Notes: a model not told the origin generated them from the letters alone. A stretch of 64,000 nucleotides of DNA from JAVBWO01 sp036677375 (GCA_036677375.1 JAVBWO010000018.1:1-64000); one strand, 5' to 3'; counted from the stretch's first letter, positions 16,183 through 25,677 are shown. Made by a program: numbers and translations.

Positions 16183-17883
16183 ATGAAAATTAAATTTTTA
16201 GGGGCTGCAACATCCGTTACAGGCTCTTGTCACTTAATTACCACGGATCGTTATAAAATCCTACTGGATTGCGGCCAGTTTCAAGGTAGTGATGAAACAG
16301 ATGCCTTAAACTGGGTAGACTTTGATTTTGATCCTGCGGAAATTGATTTTGTCTTACTGAGCCATGCGCACATTGATCACAGCGGCAGGCTCCCCCTGCT
16401 GGTAAAACGGGGATTCCGTGGCCGCGTCTATTGTACCAGCGCCACAGCCGACTTATTGGATGTGATGTTAAAAGACAGCGCCTATATCCATGAAAAAGAA
16501 GCGGAATGGAAGAATCGAAAAAACCAGCGGGCGGGCCGGCCTTTTGTAGAGCCCCTTTATACCGTGGAAGACGCCATTGCCACTTTAGAGCAAATAGCAC
16601 CTGTTCTCTATCAACAACCGCTTAGCCTTAATGAGGATATAAAAGTCAATTTTAACGATGCAGGACATATTCTTGGTTCTGCCATCATTGAACTTTTCGT
16701 TCAGGAGCATGGCACCGTATCGAAAATTGTATTTTCCGGAGATTTGGGCACAAAAAACAGGCCTATTCTTAAAGATCCTGCCATCATTCAAGAAGCGGAT
16801 TATCTGATTATGGAGACCACCTATGGCAATCGGGTCCATGAGGAGAATTCAAACAGCATTGAGAACTTGGTCAATATTGTGTGCGATACCATCAAGCGGG
16901 GCGGTACAGTAGTCATACCCTCCTTTGCGGTGGGCAGGACACAAGAATTGATCTACGAATTCAGCCGTTTTTTCGAAGCGCATACGGAATGCCAAAAGAT
17001 CCTTGATCATGTTATGGTATACATAGACAGTCCGATGGCCATCTCTGTTACGGAGATATTCAAAAAACACGCCCAAGACTTTGATGATGAGACGAAAGCT
17101 TATATTTTGCAAGGGGACAACCCTCTGGAGTTTCGAAATCTGCGTTTTACCAGGAGCACTGAGGAATCCAAGGCATTGAACCTGGATGCTTCACCCAAGA
17201 TCATTATAGCTGCCAGCGGCATGTGTGAGGCGGGCAGGATCAAGCACCACCTGAAATACAATCTGTGGAATAAGAAGTCAAGCATTATTTTTGTGGGCTA
17301 TCAGGCCGAAGGCACCTTAGGGCGTTTTATCATCAACGGTGCCAAGGAAGTCTCCATCTTTGGAGAAAAGATCCATGTGGCGGCGGAAATCTATAATTTA
17401 GAAGGCTTTTCCGGCCATGCAGATCAAAATGGCTTACTGGATTGGCTTTCCGGGTTTCAAGCAAGACCCCGGAAGATTTTTTTGGTTCATGGCGAAGCCG
17501 AGTCCAAAAAAGATTTTGCAGCGCTTGTAAAAAGTACCTTGGGTTATGATTGCACAGTAGTGGAAGAGGTTTCCGAGTATACGCTCGCCGGAATGGAATG
17601 CCATATTCAGGAGGCGGTTGCCCAAAAAGCGGTTTCCCTGGAATCTTTGCGCAATATCAGACGGAAGATCTCTGCGGTTCATGATAATATGGAAACCATT
17701 TTATATCATACCGATTTGGCGGTTAAACGGGGACTTTCTATTCATCAGGCCAACGAGGTTAACAAAATCGTACAGGAGATAGGGAAGAATATGAAAAGTC
17801 TAGGCCTGGTACTATCCAAAGATGACGGTCTTTTGATAGGAAATACGGAAAATACTGAAAAGAGGAGTACGGATACCTTATAA
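16183..17883 (+). CDS. Metallo-beta-lactamase / beta-CASP RNA nuclease-like protein
   Basis: A 566-residue cytoplasmic protein of the beta-CASP family, which processes RNA. The metal-binding motif SHAHIDHSG is at about residues 60-68, further zinc-ligand regions are near GHILGSA and FSGDLG, and a beta-CASP insert with PSFAVGRTQE follows. The C-terminal RMMBL segment has FSGHADQ and VHGEAESK. The length is close to the usual 530 plus about 35 residues. The ATG at 16183 is chosen for its aggagg site; the open frame upstream contains the promoter. It is monocistronic and unrelated to the neighbouring pilus genes. Confidence 0.88.
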   Translation: MKIKFLGAATSVTGSCHLITTDRYKILLDCGQFQGSDETDALNWVDFDFDPAEIDFVLLSHAHIDHSGRLPLLVKRGFRGRVYCTSATADLLDVMLKDSAYIHEKEAEWKNRKNQRAGRPFVEPLYTVEDAIATLEQIAPVLYQQPLSLNEDIKVNFNDAGHILGSAIIELFVQEHGTVSKIVFSGDLGTKNRPILKDPAIIQEADYLIMETTYGNRVHEENSNSIENLVNIVCDTIKRGGTVVIPSFAVGRTQELIYEFSRFFEAHTECQKILDHVMVYIDSPMAISVTEIFKKHAQDFDDETKAYILQGDNPLEFRNLRFTRSTEESKALNLDASPKIIIAASGMCEAGRIKHHLKYNLWNKKSSIIFVGYQAEGTLGRFIINGAKEVSIFGEKIHVAAEIYNLEGFSGHADQNGLLDWLSGFQARPRKIFLVHGEAESKKDFAALVKSTLGYDCTVVEEVSEYTLAGMECHIQEAVAQKAVSLESLRNIRRKISAVHDNMETILYHTDLAVKRGLSIHQANEVNKIVQEIGKNMKSLGLVLSKDDGLLIGNTENTEKRSTDTL

Positions 17884-17994
17884 AACAAAGGAGCATGGCG
17901 CCAGAGTGAAAAAGGTTTTGGAAAATTGAACTGCTATTGATGGTCTTACCAACAGCGGTTGGGCAGTCCGATCATATTCTTTTTCGCTTGAACA

Positions 17995-18024
17995 GGGCGG
18001 TTGGCGACAACCGCCCAATCTTTG
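17995..18024 (+). terminator. Terminator after the nuclease gene
   Basis: gggcggttg pairs with caaccgccc around a GCGA tetraloop, followed by aatctttgtttt. It lies about 110 bases beyond the stop. Confidence 0.8.
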
Positions 18025-18132
18025 TTTTAAGTGATATCATGATAAAAAGTAAGATACAATATGCCAACATTAGCAATACAAGTCAAGAAAAAAAATGAGA
18101 TAAATGGTATTCTGATTTCAGGAGGCGAGAGC

Positions 18133-19041
18133 GTGGAGAAATGGGAAAAGATCATGGCAGTCCAGCATATGCAAGATTGCATTGAGACACATATCAAAGA
18201 GCCTGTTACCCTTCCCATGCTGGCAAAAGCGGCGGGATATTCTCCTTGGCATTGCGAGAGAATCTTTAAAGAGGTCACAGGTAAGACGCCATTTGAATAT
18301 ATCCGCGCTTTGCGGCTGTCTAAAGCGGTGGTCAAGCTGCATGATAAAGATGATATCAGGATTATTGATGTGGCTTTTGATTTTGTCTTCGACTCTCATG
18401 AGGGTTTTACAAGAGCATTTTCCCGGCAATTTGGTATAACACCCAAGGAATACTGTAAGAATGCGCCGCCGCTGAAGCTCTTTTTGCCCTGCCACGCCAG
18501 AGATTATTATCGAACATTACAAAAAGGAGATGGTAAAATGGCAAAGAACCAGAATACCGTATTTGTCCAGGTGGTAGATCGTCCTGCAAGGAAGCTGATT
18601 TTGAAACGGGGTATCAAAGCAGCACATTATTTCGAGTATTGCGAAGAGGTGGGTTGCATGGTGTGGGATACGCTTTCCGGCATTAAAGAGGTGCTTTACG
18701 AGCCCATAGGCATGTGGCTGCCGGAAAATCTTCAAACACCCGGCACTTCACTATATGTACAGGGAGTGGAGGTGTCTCAAGCGTATACGGACGCAGTACC
18801 GGATGGCTATGAGATCATCGATTTGCAGCCTTGTAAAATGATGATTTTCCAGGGACCCCCCTTTGAAGATGAAAAATTTGAAGAGGCCATCGGTTCTATT
18901 TGGGAAGTGATGAAAAGTTATGACCCTGAGATCTATGGTTTTCAATGGGCAGATCAGGATGGCCCCAGGTTTCAGTTGGCACCCATGGGCTACCGGGGGT
19001 ATATTGAGGCAAGACCGGTCAGACAATTGAATTGCCGGTAA
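18133..19041 (+). CDS. AraC-type regulator with GyrI-like effector domain
   Basis: A 302-residue transcription factor. Residues 5-105 hold two helix-turn-helix motifs of the AraC/XylS type (LPMLAKAAGYSPWHCERIFKE and the FTRAFSRQFGITPKEY signature). Residues 140-302 form a GyrI-like small-molecule-binding domain, as in the Rob/SoxS-like effector-binding proteins. GTG at 18133 is chosen because an aggagg site lies 7 bases upstream; an ATG 24 codons earlier has no site. It is a single gene between two terminators. The ligand and targets are unknown; multidrug sensing is common in the family. Confidence 0.85.
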   Translation: MEKWEKIMAVQHMQDCIETHIKEPVTLPMLAKAAGYSPWHCERIFKEVTGKTPFEYIRALRLSKAVVKLHDKDDIRIIDVAFDFVFDSHEGFTRAFSRQFGITPKEYCKNAPPLKLFLPCHARDYYRTLQKGDGKMAKNQNTVFVQVVDRPARKLILKRGIKAAHYFEYCEEVGCMVWDTLSGIKEVLYEPIGMWLPENLQTPGTSLYVQGVEVSQAYTDAVPDGYEIIDLQPCKMMIFQGPPFEDEKFEEAIGSIWEVMKSYDPEIYGFQWADQDGPRFQLAPMGYRGYIEARPVRQLNCR

Positions 19042-19087
19042 AACGGTTATTGAGCCAGGATCTAACATCGACGGATACCGGAAGCTT

Positions 19088-19117
19088 GAGCATCCGCTTT
19101 TGCGGATGCTCTTTTTC
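19088..19117 (+). terminator. Terminator of the AraC-type regulator gene
   Basis: gagcatccgc pairs perfectly with gcggatgctc around TTTT and is followed by five T. It is a canonical intrinsic terminator. Confidence 0.92.
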
Positions 19118-19321
19118 AGAAAAGGAATTTTGCTGCTAGGGTTTATGGAGCGCTTAAGTATTTAGCTATTATGATGGTATATAATTGACAGGAATTGGGA
19201 TTAATTATAAAATAAAGAAAAAGATTACAGTTTATGGCAAATGACAGTAAGTAACAAAACACTATTCCGGCGAACTCCTATTATTGTGTGTTTGATACAT
19301 AAAGCGAAGGAGTGTGTCAAA

Positions 19322-20137
19322 ATGGCCAACAATCAACCAAACCTTTCTCTGAAGATTTTTACGGCAGTTGCTTATTTGCTCATGGTTGGCGTGAATGCTC
19401 TTGCAGTTTTTCTACCCATTAATGGGGTAACTCCGGGCGAGGTTTCCGATATCTATGCTAATCTTTTCGCACCGGCAGGCATCACATTTAGCATCTGGGG
19501 ACTCATTTACCTTCTTTTAGCCGCCTATACGATCTATCAGTTTTTCCCGTCTCCTATGCAAAAAAATGCTTGGAAGGAAACACTTTTGAAAAAGATTAAT
19601 ATTTATTTTATTCTTTCTTCTCTCGTCAACGCAGCGTGGATTTTTGCATGGCATTATCAGATCATTCCTTTATCCATGCTGCTGATGGTGCTGATTCTGA
19701 TTTGTCTGATCATGATTGTTAAGGTAATTACTCAACAAAAAAGAGCACTTTCCCTAAAAGAAAAAATCTTGATCGGATTGCCTTTCAGTGTTTATTTTGG
19801 TTGGATTACTGTGGCGACTATTGCCAATGCCACCGTTCTTTTGGTGAGCTTAGGCTGGAACGGTTTTGGCATTCCACAATCCGTTTGGGCTGTTTTTATT
19901 ATTGTAGTAGGCTTATTCATTGGCATGATAACGATGTTTAAAAACCGGGATGCAGCTTATGGATTTGTTATTATTTGGGCTTATCTCGGCATATTGATCA
20001 AGCATACATCTGCTGGGGGTTTTTCCGGTCAGTATCCTGTGATCATTGCGACGGTTTGTGCTTGTATCGTTTTATTGTTCCTTGGCGAGGCATATCTTTT
20101 GATCTTCAAAAGGACGAGGGGTGGTTATTTATATTAA
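19322..20137 (+). CDS. TspO/MBR-like integral membrane protein
   Basis: A 271-residue protein with seven or eight hydrophobic segments and no soluble domain. The order of motifs (NALAVFLPINGVTPGEVSD, then FAPAGITFSIWGLIYLLL, then SLVNAAWIFAWHY) matches the long TspO/tryptophan-rich sensory protein-like family in Firmicutes. The function is unknown; classic TspO proteins bind porphyrins. ATG at 19322 has a gaaggag site; the 27 upstream in-frame codons are unlikely to be translated. It stands alone. Confidence 0.7.
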   Translation: MANNQPNLSLKIFTAVAYLLMVGVNALAVFLPINGVTPGEVSDIYANLFAPAGITFSIWGLIYLLLAAYTIYQFFPSPMQKNAWKETLLKKINIYFILSSLVNAAWIFAWHYQIIPLSMLLMVLILICLIMIVKVITQQKRALSLKEKILIGLPFSVYFGWITVATIANATVLLVSLGWNGFGIPQSVWAVFIIVVGLFIGMITMFKNRDAAYGFVIIWAYLGILIKHTSAGGFSGQYPVIIATVCACIVLLFLGEAYLLIFKRTRGGYLY

Positions 20138-20214
20138 TTGTGGGTCTTATATCTCAAAGATTTCAGCCATTATGGCTGTTTGATGGCTTTCAATAAAGCA
20201 TTCGTGGTAAAGGC

Positions 20215-20398
20215 ATCCCTTATGATCATGCCCTTTATGGGAATTTTTTCAGAAATCTAAAAGAAAGAGCTTGCTCTGGATGCCAAATATGACAATCTCA
20301 AACAAGCTCGGATGGATATATTCAAATTTTTAGAGTTTTATTATAATATCAAGAGAATTCACTCTGTTTCTGGCTGGCTCAGTCTGGCGGTATTTTAA
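20215..20398 (+). pseudogene. Decayed IS3-family transposase C-terminus
   Basis: Two broken reading frames together resemble the end of an IS3-type transposase (OrfB). One frame (from 20221) gives YDHALYGNFFRNLKERA, comparable to the family DNA-x-ESFF-x-LK motif. A shifted frame (from 20282) gives QARMDIFKFLEFYYN followed by IKRIHSVSGWLSLAVF and a stop, comparable to the family FIE-FYN-KR-HS-LGYLSP ending. A frameshift and a stop separate them. No inverted repeats or second orf remain, so this is a dead remnant. Confidence 0.75.
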
Positions 20399-20465
20399 AA
20401 GGATTCAAAATACGTTTACCTTTTTGATCTTAAAAATAAGGTCTTTTATTGCATTATTTGCCTTG

Positions 20466-20495
20466 GATCGGCGTAGCAAATGCGCCGGTCTTTTA
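20466..20495 (+). terminator. Likely terminator downstream of the IS remnant
   Basis: gatcggcg pairs with cgccggtc (one G-U) around a nine-base loop and is followed by ttttat. It may end readthrough from the TspO-like gene. Confidence 0.6.
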
Positions 20496-20652
20496 TATTG
20501 TACATCTTTGCACTAAGTCTAAAACAAAAAATGGATCGCATGCTGAAAGAAGAATTGGGAGCGATGGACATTCCGCAACGTTTCATGTTATTGTCATAAG
20601 GTATTTGTGTAAAATGTGACGGTTATTCCTGTATGACAATTCCCACTGAGAG

Positions 20653-20675
20653 AAAAGAACCATAGAAAAGTTCTT
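20653..20675 (-). terminator. Weak hairpin after motB
   Basis: On the minus strand aaagaac pairs with gttcttt around an eight-base loop, immediately after the motB stop codon, followed by tctctc. It is a poor but well-placed terminator candidate. Confidence 0.4.
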
Positions 20676-21464
20676 TCATTGTGTGATGTCGGCGATATCA
20701 TCAGTAACTTTGGTGATCTTGATCTCGACACGTCTGTTGAGTTGTCTGCTTGCTTCTGTTTCATTACTGGCAACCGGTTGATATTTTGAGAAGCCGGAAA
20801 TATACATTTTGGATTCAGGTAAATTGCAATTTTGTACAAAATGTTTTAATACAGCAATGGCCCTTTCGGAAGAAAGTTCCCATGCAAAGAAACTGTTGGT
20901 AGATTGCCCGGTAGTGGCTGTGTGTCCGGCGATTTCGATGCTTCTGATTAAAGGATTGATGCCTGATAAGATATCACCGATAGTTTGCAAGACGCTTATT
21001 TCGCTGCTTTTAATGACCGGGCTGTCTGGATAAAACAGCACATTGTCTCCGAAGCGTATTTTAATATAGTTATTACCTTTTTCAAGTGTGATCGTGCTTC
21101 CGTAGCCTTTTTCCGCGATTTGGGTTTTTAATGCATTATAGACTTCATCAAATTGGTCGTTGCCTTCTGCTTCGGTTCCCGAGCCGGATTCATCGCCTGT
21201 AGCAGATTCATCACCGGCAGTATCTCCGGCAGCGTCCCCTGTGCCTGACCCCAGAGATTGTGATGTGCCATCCCCTTGGGTCACGACCGAATAGGAAAAA
21301 GTCTTATTCATTTCTTTCGCCAATGCCTTAAATTTAGTTAAATCGATGACGCTCATCGCATAAAGAACCATAAAAAGAATAAGCAGGTTATTCATCATAT
21401 CAGAGTAGGTCAAAAGCCATCGTTCGTTATTTTCTTTTGCCTCCTCGTTTTTATGCTTTCGCAA
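20676..21464 (-). CDS. motB: Flagellar stator protein MotB
   Basis: A 262-residue stator subunit. One membrane helix (about residues 18-42) carries the proton- or sodium-binding aspartate in TYSDMMNNLL (D22). A low-complexity linker rich in Gly, Ser, Asp and Glu (about 70-110) precedes a C-terminal OmpA-like peptidoglycan-binding domain (about 125-255) with SIEIAGHTATT and LSSERA. The start is TTG, directly adjoining the motA stop codon, with an aaaggagg site inside the motA end. It is the last gene of the fliD-motB transcription unit. Confidence 0.92.
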   Translation of the reverse strand: MRKHKNEEAKENNERWLLTYSDMMNNLLILFMVLYAMSVIDLTKFKALAKEMNKTFSYSVVTQGDGTSQSLGSGTGDAAGDTAGDESATGDESGSGTEAEGNDQFDEVYNALKTQIAEKGYGSTITLEKGNNYIKIRFGDNVLFYPDSPVIKSSEISVLQTIGDILSGINPLIRSIEIAGHTATTGQSTNSFFAWELSSERAIAVLKHFVQNCNLPESKMYISGFSKYQPVASNETEASRQLNRRVEIKITKVTDDIADITQ

Positions 21465-22265
21465 TTACCTTTCCTCCTTTGCATCACTTTGCCTTCTTTT
21501 GGCATGCTTAGCATCCTGTTGCAGGTAGATGGAAAGTTTGTCGCGCAGCATTTTGGGATTCATGCCGTTTCTTATGCCGCATACTCCTTCTATGATCATT
21601 TCTTTTTCCATAAGATACTGTTTTAGCCTGACTTTCAATTTATTGGCGACGGGTAAGAAAATGATGTTGGCGCTGGCGACACCGTAGAGTGTGGCGACAA
21701 AAGCAACCGCGATGGAGCTTGTCATCTCTTCCGGCGAATCCATATTGGCCAGCACTTTGATGAGGCCCATGATGGTTCCGATCATCCCAAATGTTGGCGC
21801 ATATCCGCCAAAAGAATCAAACATGGCGATCTCGGTTTTAGCTTTTTCCTCGTAAACATACAACTCGGTTTCTAAAATATCTCTGATCTGTTCTAAGTCT
21901 ACACCATCTATTACCATCAGCATTCCCCGTTTTAAAAGCGGGTCGGGATTTGCTCTATCTTCGTCAATAATTTTTTCAATACTGAGGAGCCCTTCCTTAC
22001 GGGCGTTTTCTGATAGCATGACAATATAATCGATGGTTTTGGCAAGGGTTGATTTGGGGCTTTTAAATACTTGTAATATAAGTGACGGCATTTTTTTTAT
22101 TTCGTTTATGCCGTAGGAGAGTGCGACGGAACCGAATCCTCCTCCGATGACGATCAGAAATGCGCTTGTCAGCATAAGTCCGGCTAAGCTGCCGCCTTCC
22201 ATCGAATAAGCAACAATCAGACAACCAAAACCGCACACAATGCCAAATACACTCGCTATGTCCAT
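21465..22265 (-). CDS. motA: Flagellar stator protein MotA
   Basis: A 266-residue inner-membrane stator subunit with four membrane segments (about 5-25, 32-55, 150-175 and 185-205). It has the conserved proline in GGYAPTFGMIGTIMGL, next to the ion path. A charged cytoplasmic loop lies between the second and third segments. Start at 22265 (MDIASVFG) is chosen for the agggggat site; the frame is open for 18 more codons upstream without a good site. It pairs with motB. Placing motAB after fliD rather than beside flbD and fliL is a departure from many Clostridia. Confidence 0.92.
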   Translation of the reverse strand: MDIASVFGIVCGFGCLIVAYSMEGGSLAGLMLTSAFLIVIGGGFGSVALSYGINEIKKMPSLILQVFKSPKSTLAKTIDYIVMLSENARKEGLLSIEKIIDEDRANPDPLLKRGMLMVIDGVDLEQIRDILETELYVYEEKAKTEIAMFDSFGGYAPTFGMIGTIMGLIKVLANMDSPEEMTSSIAVAFVATLYGVASANIIFLPVANKLKVRLKQYLMEKEMIIEGVCGIRNGMNPKMLRDKLSIYLQQDAKHAKRRQSDAKEER

Positions 22266-22348
22266 TGAAACATCCCCCTTATACCAATGCGTTGTACAAG
22301 AATTGATCTCCTGATGCAACGCAAGAAAGCAGAAGTTTTAACGATTTC

Positions 22349-22390
22349 ATGATGCTTTGCGGTTTAGCCAATGGTTTGTGAAAGCATCAT
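22349..22390. other. Inverted repeat between fliT and motA
   Basis: atgatgcttt (22349-22358) and aaagcatcat (22381-22390) form a perfect 10-bp stem with a 22-base loop. There is no clear U-tract on the minus strand, so it is probably an mRNA-processing or stability hairpin rather than a terminator. Confidence 0.5.
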
Positions 22391-22456
22391 GGGGAAAAAA
22401 GAGATAAGATGTATTGAGCCTCCTTTAGGAATGCATGTAAGAAGCCGAAAAGTTAA

Positions 22457-22963
22457 TCATCTCTTTCTTCCCTCTTTATAATCAAATAAGATGCCCTTTT
22501 GTTGATTGCTAAGGTAATCGGTAATCATGTTTTTTTGTTGCACGATATCCCGAATTTTTTCTTTGTACGCATCTTGCAGGGTTTGAGCTTTATGCTGTGC
22601 TTGTTCATTTATACCCATAAGTTCTTTTAATAATATCCGTTGCTCTTTTAATATGTCATACAAAGCAATGGTCTCTTGGGGTAAGACGTCTAAAGCTGTT
22701 TGATCCTCTCCCAAGGTCTCCAGGTATAATAGGAAATCAATTTTGAACAAACCGCTGTTTTTTAAACTCTCATATTTTTGATCAATTTCCGTGATTTGTC
22801 GACGATAAGCAGCTTCTTTTTCCAGATAAGCCATAATCTCCTGCTTTTCGGCTGTTTCCAAGGAATCACAAAATAGTTGCAGATCACTTTTTAAAGTCTG
22901 CAAGCAGCTTAGTTTTTCCTTGGCCAAAGCAAGAAGTTCTTGAGCTGTGCTGTTTTTATTCAT
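22457..22963 (-). CDS. Putative FliT-like flagellar chaperone
   Basis: A 168-residue, strongly helical, charged protein with no membrane segments. Sequence alone is not diagnostic. Position after fliS and the coiled-coil character suggest the FliT/export-chaperone role (binding FliD) found in this slot in other flagellar operons. Its ATG overlaps the fliS stop by 8 bases, a sign of translational coupling. Confidence in the function is moderate. Confidence 0.6.
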   Translation of the reverse strand: MNKNSTAQELLALAKEKLSCLQTLKSDLQLFCDSLETAEKQEIMAYLEKEAAYRRQITEIDQKYESLKNSGLFKIDFLLYLETLGEDQTALDVLPQETIALYDILKEQRILLKELMGINEQAQHKAQTLQDAYKEKIRDIVQQKNMITDYLSNQQKGILFDYKEGRKR

Positions 22964-23360
22964 AGCATTGATCCTTTACCATTTGTTTTTGGCGAAGATC
23001 TTTTTCTGCCTGCTGCCAGGTATTCTTTAAATCTATGATGAAAGGAAGCAATGCCTGGAGTATGGTTTTGTCTTTTATGGTGTTGGCGTTGACAAGCTGC
23101 TGATAGATATATTCGTAAAGCTTGAGTAAGTCTTGAGAAATAGGATAGCTGAGGTCCAGGACGTCCACCAGATAAAGGATGATGTTCTCAGCTTTTATGA
23201 TATTATGATGCGCATCTCCGACTTTCTTTTTTTCAATATGAAGGATGGCGCGGTTAATCTGTAAAAAGAGCTCATCATATAAGAGGATGATCCGTTCTCC
23301 GGGTGTCAGTGTATTAATCGAAAGCATACGGTATTTTTGATATTGGCTGTTGAATTCCAT
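22956..23360 (-). CDS. fliS: Flagellin export chaperone FliS
   Basis: A 134-residue helical-bundle chaperone that holds flagellin before export and, in Firmicutes, also contacts FliW. It has the family stretch LTPGERIILLYDELFLQINRA followed by the I-KAENII-YL segment. Length and position directly after fliD are typical. The ATG has a cggaggg site. Confidence 0.92.
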   Translation of the reverse strand: MEFNSQYQKYRMLSINTLTPGERIILLYDELFLQINRAILHIEKKKVGDAHHNIIKAENIILYLVDVLDLSYPISQDLLKLYEYIYQQLVNANTIKDKTILQALLPFIIDLKNTWQQAEKDLRQKQMVKDQCYE

Positions 23361-23379
23361 CGAAATCCCTCCGCGCTAA

Positions 23380-25299
23380 TTAACTGGATAATTGTGAGGC
23401 TAACCATGAGCTTTGCGAATTTAAGGAGTTCAAAGATGTTTCCATGGCTGTGAATTTGGACCAATAATAATCTTGTTCATCTTCCAGTTTTTCGGTAAGA
23501 TCTGAAATCTTTTCTTTAATTTGGCTGATTTTTTCTTTGTAAGTAGAAGTCCCGATATATCCCGTGCTGGGGTTACCTACCAATTTTATCAAGGAACCTT
23601 TTTTGCCGACGCTGCTGATATTGGTTTTGATAATGTCGTTGATTCGCCAGATGAGACCGGATTCGTTATATCGCTGTTTGGCTTTGTCATCGGAATTATA
23701 TAAAGAAAATCCTACCGAAGAATCTTGTGTCAAAAGGCTCAAAACCCCTTCGGCATCCTTGGCCAAAGCCTGCCGCAATTTATCCTCGTCGATGTTTAGC
23801 TTCCCATTTTCGGTATAATCAGATGTGGTGATGCCGATGTCAGACAAGATAAAACCGATATCTGTTCCCGATCCGTCCGTTTTTTGCACTTCGCCATACA
23901 TTGCAGTTCGCATATTGGTAGCAATACTGGTCAGATACATATCATTTCTTAGCCAGCCCTGCCGAGCTTGTTTCGTCCAGGTCTCTATTTCCGAATCGCT
24001 TAACTCCTCTTTCTCATCTTCTGTGAGCGGCTGGAAATCACTGTCCCGCTCTTCATACAGCTTATCGGTGATAGACTCCAACAGTTCATTGTAGCTGTCA
24101 ACAAAACCCTTAATCTTATCATATAAGCTGTCCGTATCTAGCTGAAGGTTAACCGTTACATTTTCCGTAGCATTGTCTGCCGCCATGCCCTTTAAAGTGT
24201 AAGTGGTTCCCTCTAAAGTAAAGGTATTGGAGCTTCTGGTAATGGTAACCAGATTACTTCCATCGGTGCTGCCGTCCATGCTCAAAGTGACAACGGCATC
24301 TTTGCCGGCGGTATAAGTTCCGCTGCCGCCCATAATAGCGCTTAAAAATGAGCCTTGCGTATCTTCAAAGGAGATAGCAGAACCGCTCCCAGTTTCTTTG
24401 GATGTAATGCTAAAGGTATCGGTAACATTGGAATAAGCGACCTTCACATTGGCATCGCTGGCATTGATATTGGAAATGATCTTGCTTATGGTGGTACCGC
24501 TTTCAAAGGAGAATTCTTTGCCGTTTATGGAAAAGCAAAAAGTACTGTCATCGCCGAACAGGTTGCTATAGGAAGAAAGAGTCTTGCTGAGGTCAAGCCG
24601 GTTGGAAGAAACATCATTATCGGTAAACCCAAGGGCATCCAAAGCTTCTGAACCTTCAACACCGGAATTACCGATTTTGAGGGTACTATTTTCTGCTGAA
24701 AACGAAAGCTTGCCGCCGGCGCCCGATACCGAGATCCGACCTGTACCGAAAGCCGCACCTAAGAGTGACGTAAGCTCTGAAGCCACATCTTCCGCGGAGG
24801 TATAATTGCCTTCGGAGAAGGTAATGGTTTTGGCGGTGCCATCTAAGGTTACCTGCATAGATGTACCGGAAAGGCTGTCTAAATTCTCCGTGCTCATTGT
24901 GAAAGATATGGCAGGACTGACAGTAGCCGAACTTTGAAATTTGGCCGCAGTGGCCAGGCTTTTGATGTCGTTAATATAGACACTGCCGCTTTGTGAACTG
25001 TTTCCGGCCACTGCTTGCACGTATTGCGAATTGGAGCTCTCTGCGTTTAATTGGCGAAGGGAGCTATTGACGGTTAGGCTGCTGTAGGAAGAACCAAAAT
25101 ATTTGCTGTTAAATTCCACTAAGTCGGACAAGACCGTACGGTAGTCTTCCTGCTTCCACTCTAAAATCTGTTTTTGTTGTTTTGCTTTGTTTATCTTATT
25201 TTGGGTGGTTTGGGTGAGCTTTTCCACCAGTTCTTCGGTTTCTAAGCCTGATGCCAGACCTGTGATTCTGTTCGTGTTGCTGTTTATGGTACTGATCAT
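23380..25299 (-). CDS. fliD: Flagellar filament cap FliD
   Basis: A 639-residue cap protein (HAP2). The N-terminal coiled-coil part has RITGLASGLETEELVEKL, the FliD_N signature. The C-terminal FliD_C region ends with helices (KISQIKEKISDLTEKLEDEQ). The central domains are serine- and threonine-rich, as usual. It is the first gene of the minus-strand late operon, with a sigma-D-type promoter about 45 bases upstream and an aaggagg site. It is divergent from the flgB operon. Confidence 0.93.
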   Translation of the reverse strand: MISTINSNTNRITGLASGLETEELVEKLTQTTQNKINKAKQQKQILEWKQEDYRTVLSDLVEFNSKYFGSSYSSLTVNSSLRQLNAESSNSQYVQAVAGNSSQSGSVYINDIKSLATAAKFQSSATVSPAISFTMSTENLDSLSGTSMQVTLDGTAKTITFSEGNYTSAEDVASELTSLLGAAFGTGRISVSGAGGKLSFSAENSTLKIGNSGVEGSEALDALGFTDNDVSSNRLDLSKTLSSYSNLFGDDSTFCFSINGKEFSFESGTTISKIISNINASDANVKVAYSNVTDTFSITSKETGSGSAISFEDTQGSFLSAIMGGSGTYTAGKDAVVTLSMDGSTDGSNLVTITRSSNTFTLEGTTYTLKGMAADNATENVTVNLQLDTDSLYDKIKGFVDSYNELLESITDKLYEERDSDFQPLTEDEKEELSDSEIETWTKQARQGWLRNDMYLTSIATNMRTAMYGEVQKTDGSGTDIGFILSDIGITTSDYTENGKLNIDEDKLRQALAKDAEGVLSLLTQDSSVGFSLYNSDDKAKQRYNESGLIWRINDIIKTNISSVGKKGSLIKLVGNPSTGYIGTSTYKEKISQIKEKISDLTEKLEDEQDYYWSKFTAMETSLNSLNSQSSWLASQLSS

Positions 25300-25341
25300 T
25301 TTCCCAAGACCTCCTTTTCAGTTCTTTCTTTTCTCAACCAT

Positions 25342-25368
25342 ATATCGTCTGGGGATACAGAAAATTTA
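25342..25368 (-). promoter_or_regulatory. Sigma-D (sigma-28) promoter of fliD
   Basis: On the minus strand TAAA (25365-25368), a 15-base spacer and GACGATAT (25342-25349). This matches the Bacillus sigma-D consensus TAAA-N15-GCCGATAT at all but one position. Confidence 0.8.
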
Positions 25369-25489
25369 GCATTTGTCGGAATATGTCGGTAAGGATAAAA
25401 TAACATCACAATAAGCACAAAATTTATACAAATTTCTTGCTTAAAATACATATTTCGACAAAAAATTAGAAAAAATTAGAAATTTCGTG

Positions 25490-25518
25490 TTGACAATTGG
25501 AAAATTTTGTTGCACAAT
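25490..25518 (+). promoter_or_regulatory. Sigma-A-type promoter of the flagellar operon
   Basis: TTGACA (25490-25495), a 17-base spacer, then CACAAT (25513-25518). The -35 is perfect and the -10 moderate. It lies about 90 bases upstream of the riboswitch. Its start, TTGACAATT, is shared with the pilus leader promoter. Confidence 0.5.
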
Positions 25519-25603
25519 TTATGACATAGTAACACGTGAAAGACATGTAGTGGTTACAAAACAAACATCATAATTTCATTAAGGGATCGGAAAAAAGTAT
25601 TCA

Positions 25604-25677
25604 ACGATAAGAGCAAAGCCATTGAAAGATGGTGACGCAAAACTAAAGGGCCTTTTAAATGGCAGCCAGTTGCCGAA
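25604..25677 (+). promoter_or_regulatory. Cyclic-di-GMP-I riboswitch, flagellar operon leader
   Basis: acgataagagcaaagccatt, a GAAA tetraloop stem, gacgcaaaactaaagggcct and atggcagccagttgccga follow the GEMM-I order. It is more diverged than the pilus copies (aaaact in place of aaagcc) but keeps the core and the closing gcaa/ttgc pairing. It lies about 390 bases upstream of flgB, as in Clostridioides difficile, where a c-di-GMP-I riboswitch in the flgB leader turns flagellar genes off. The same direction here is inferred. Confidence 0.85.
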
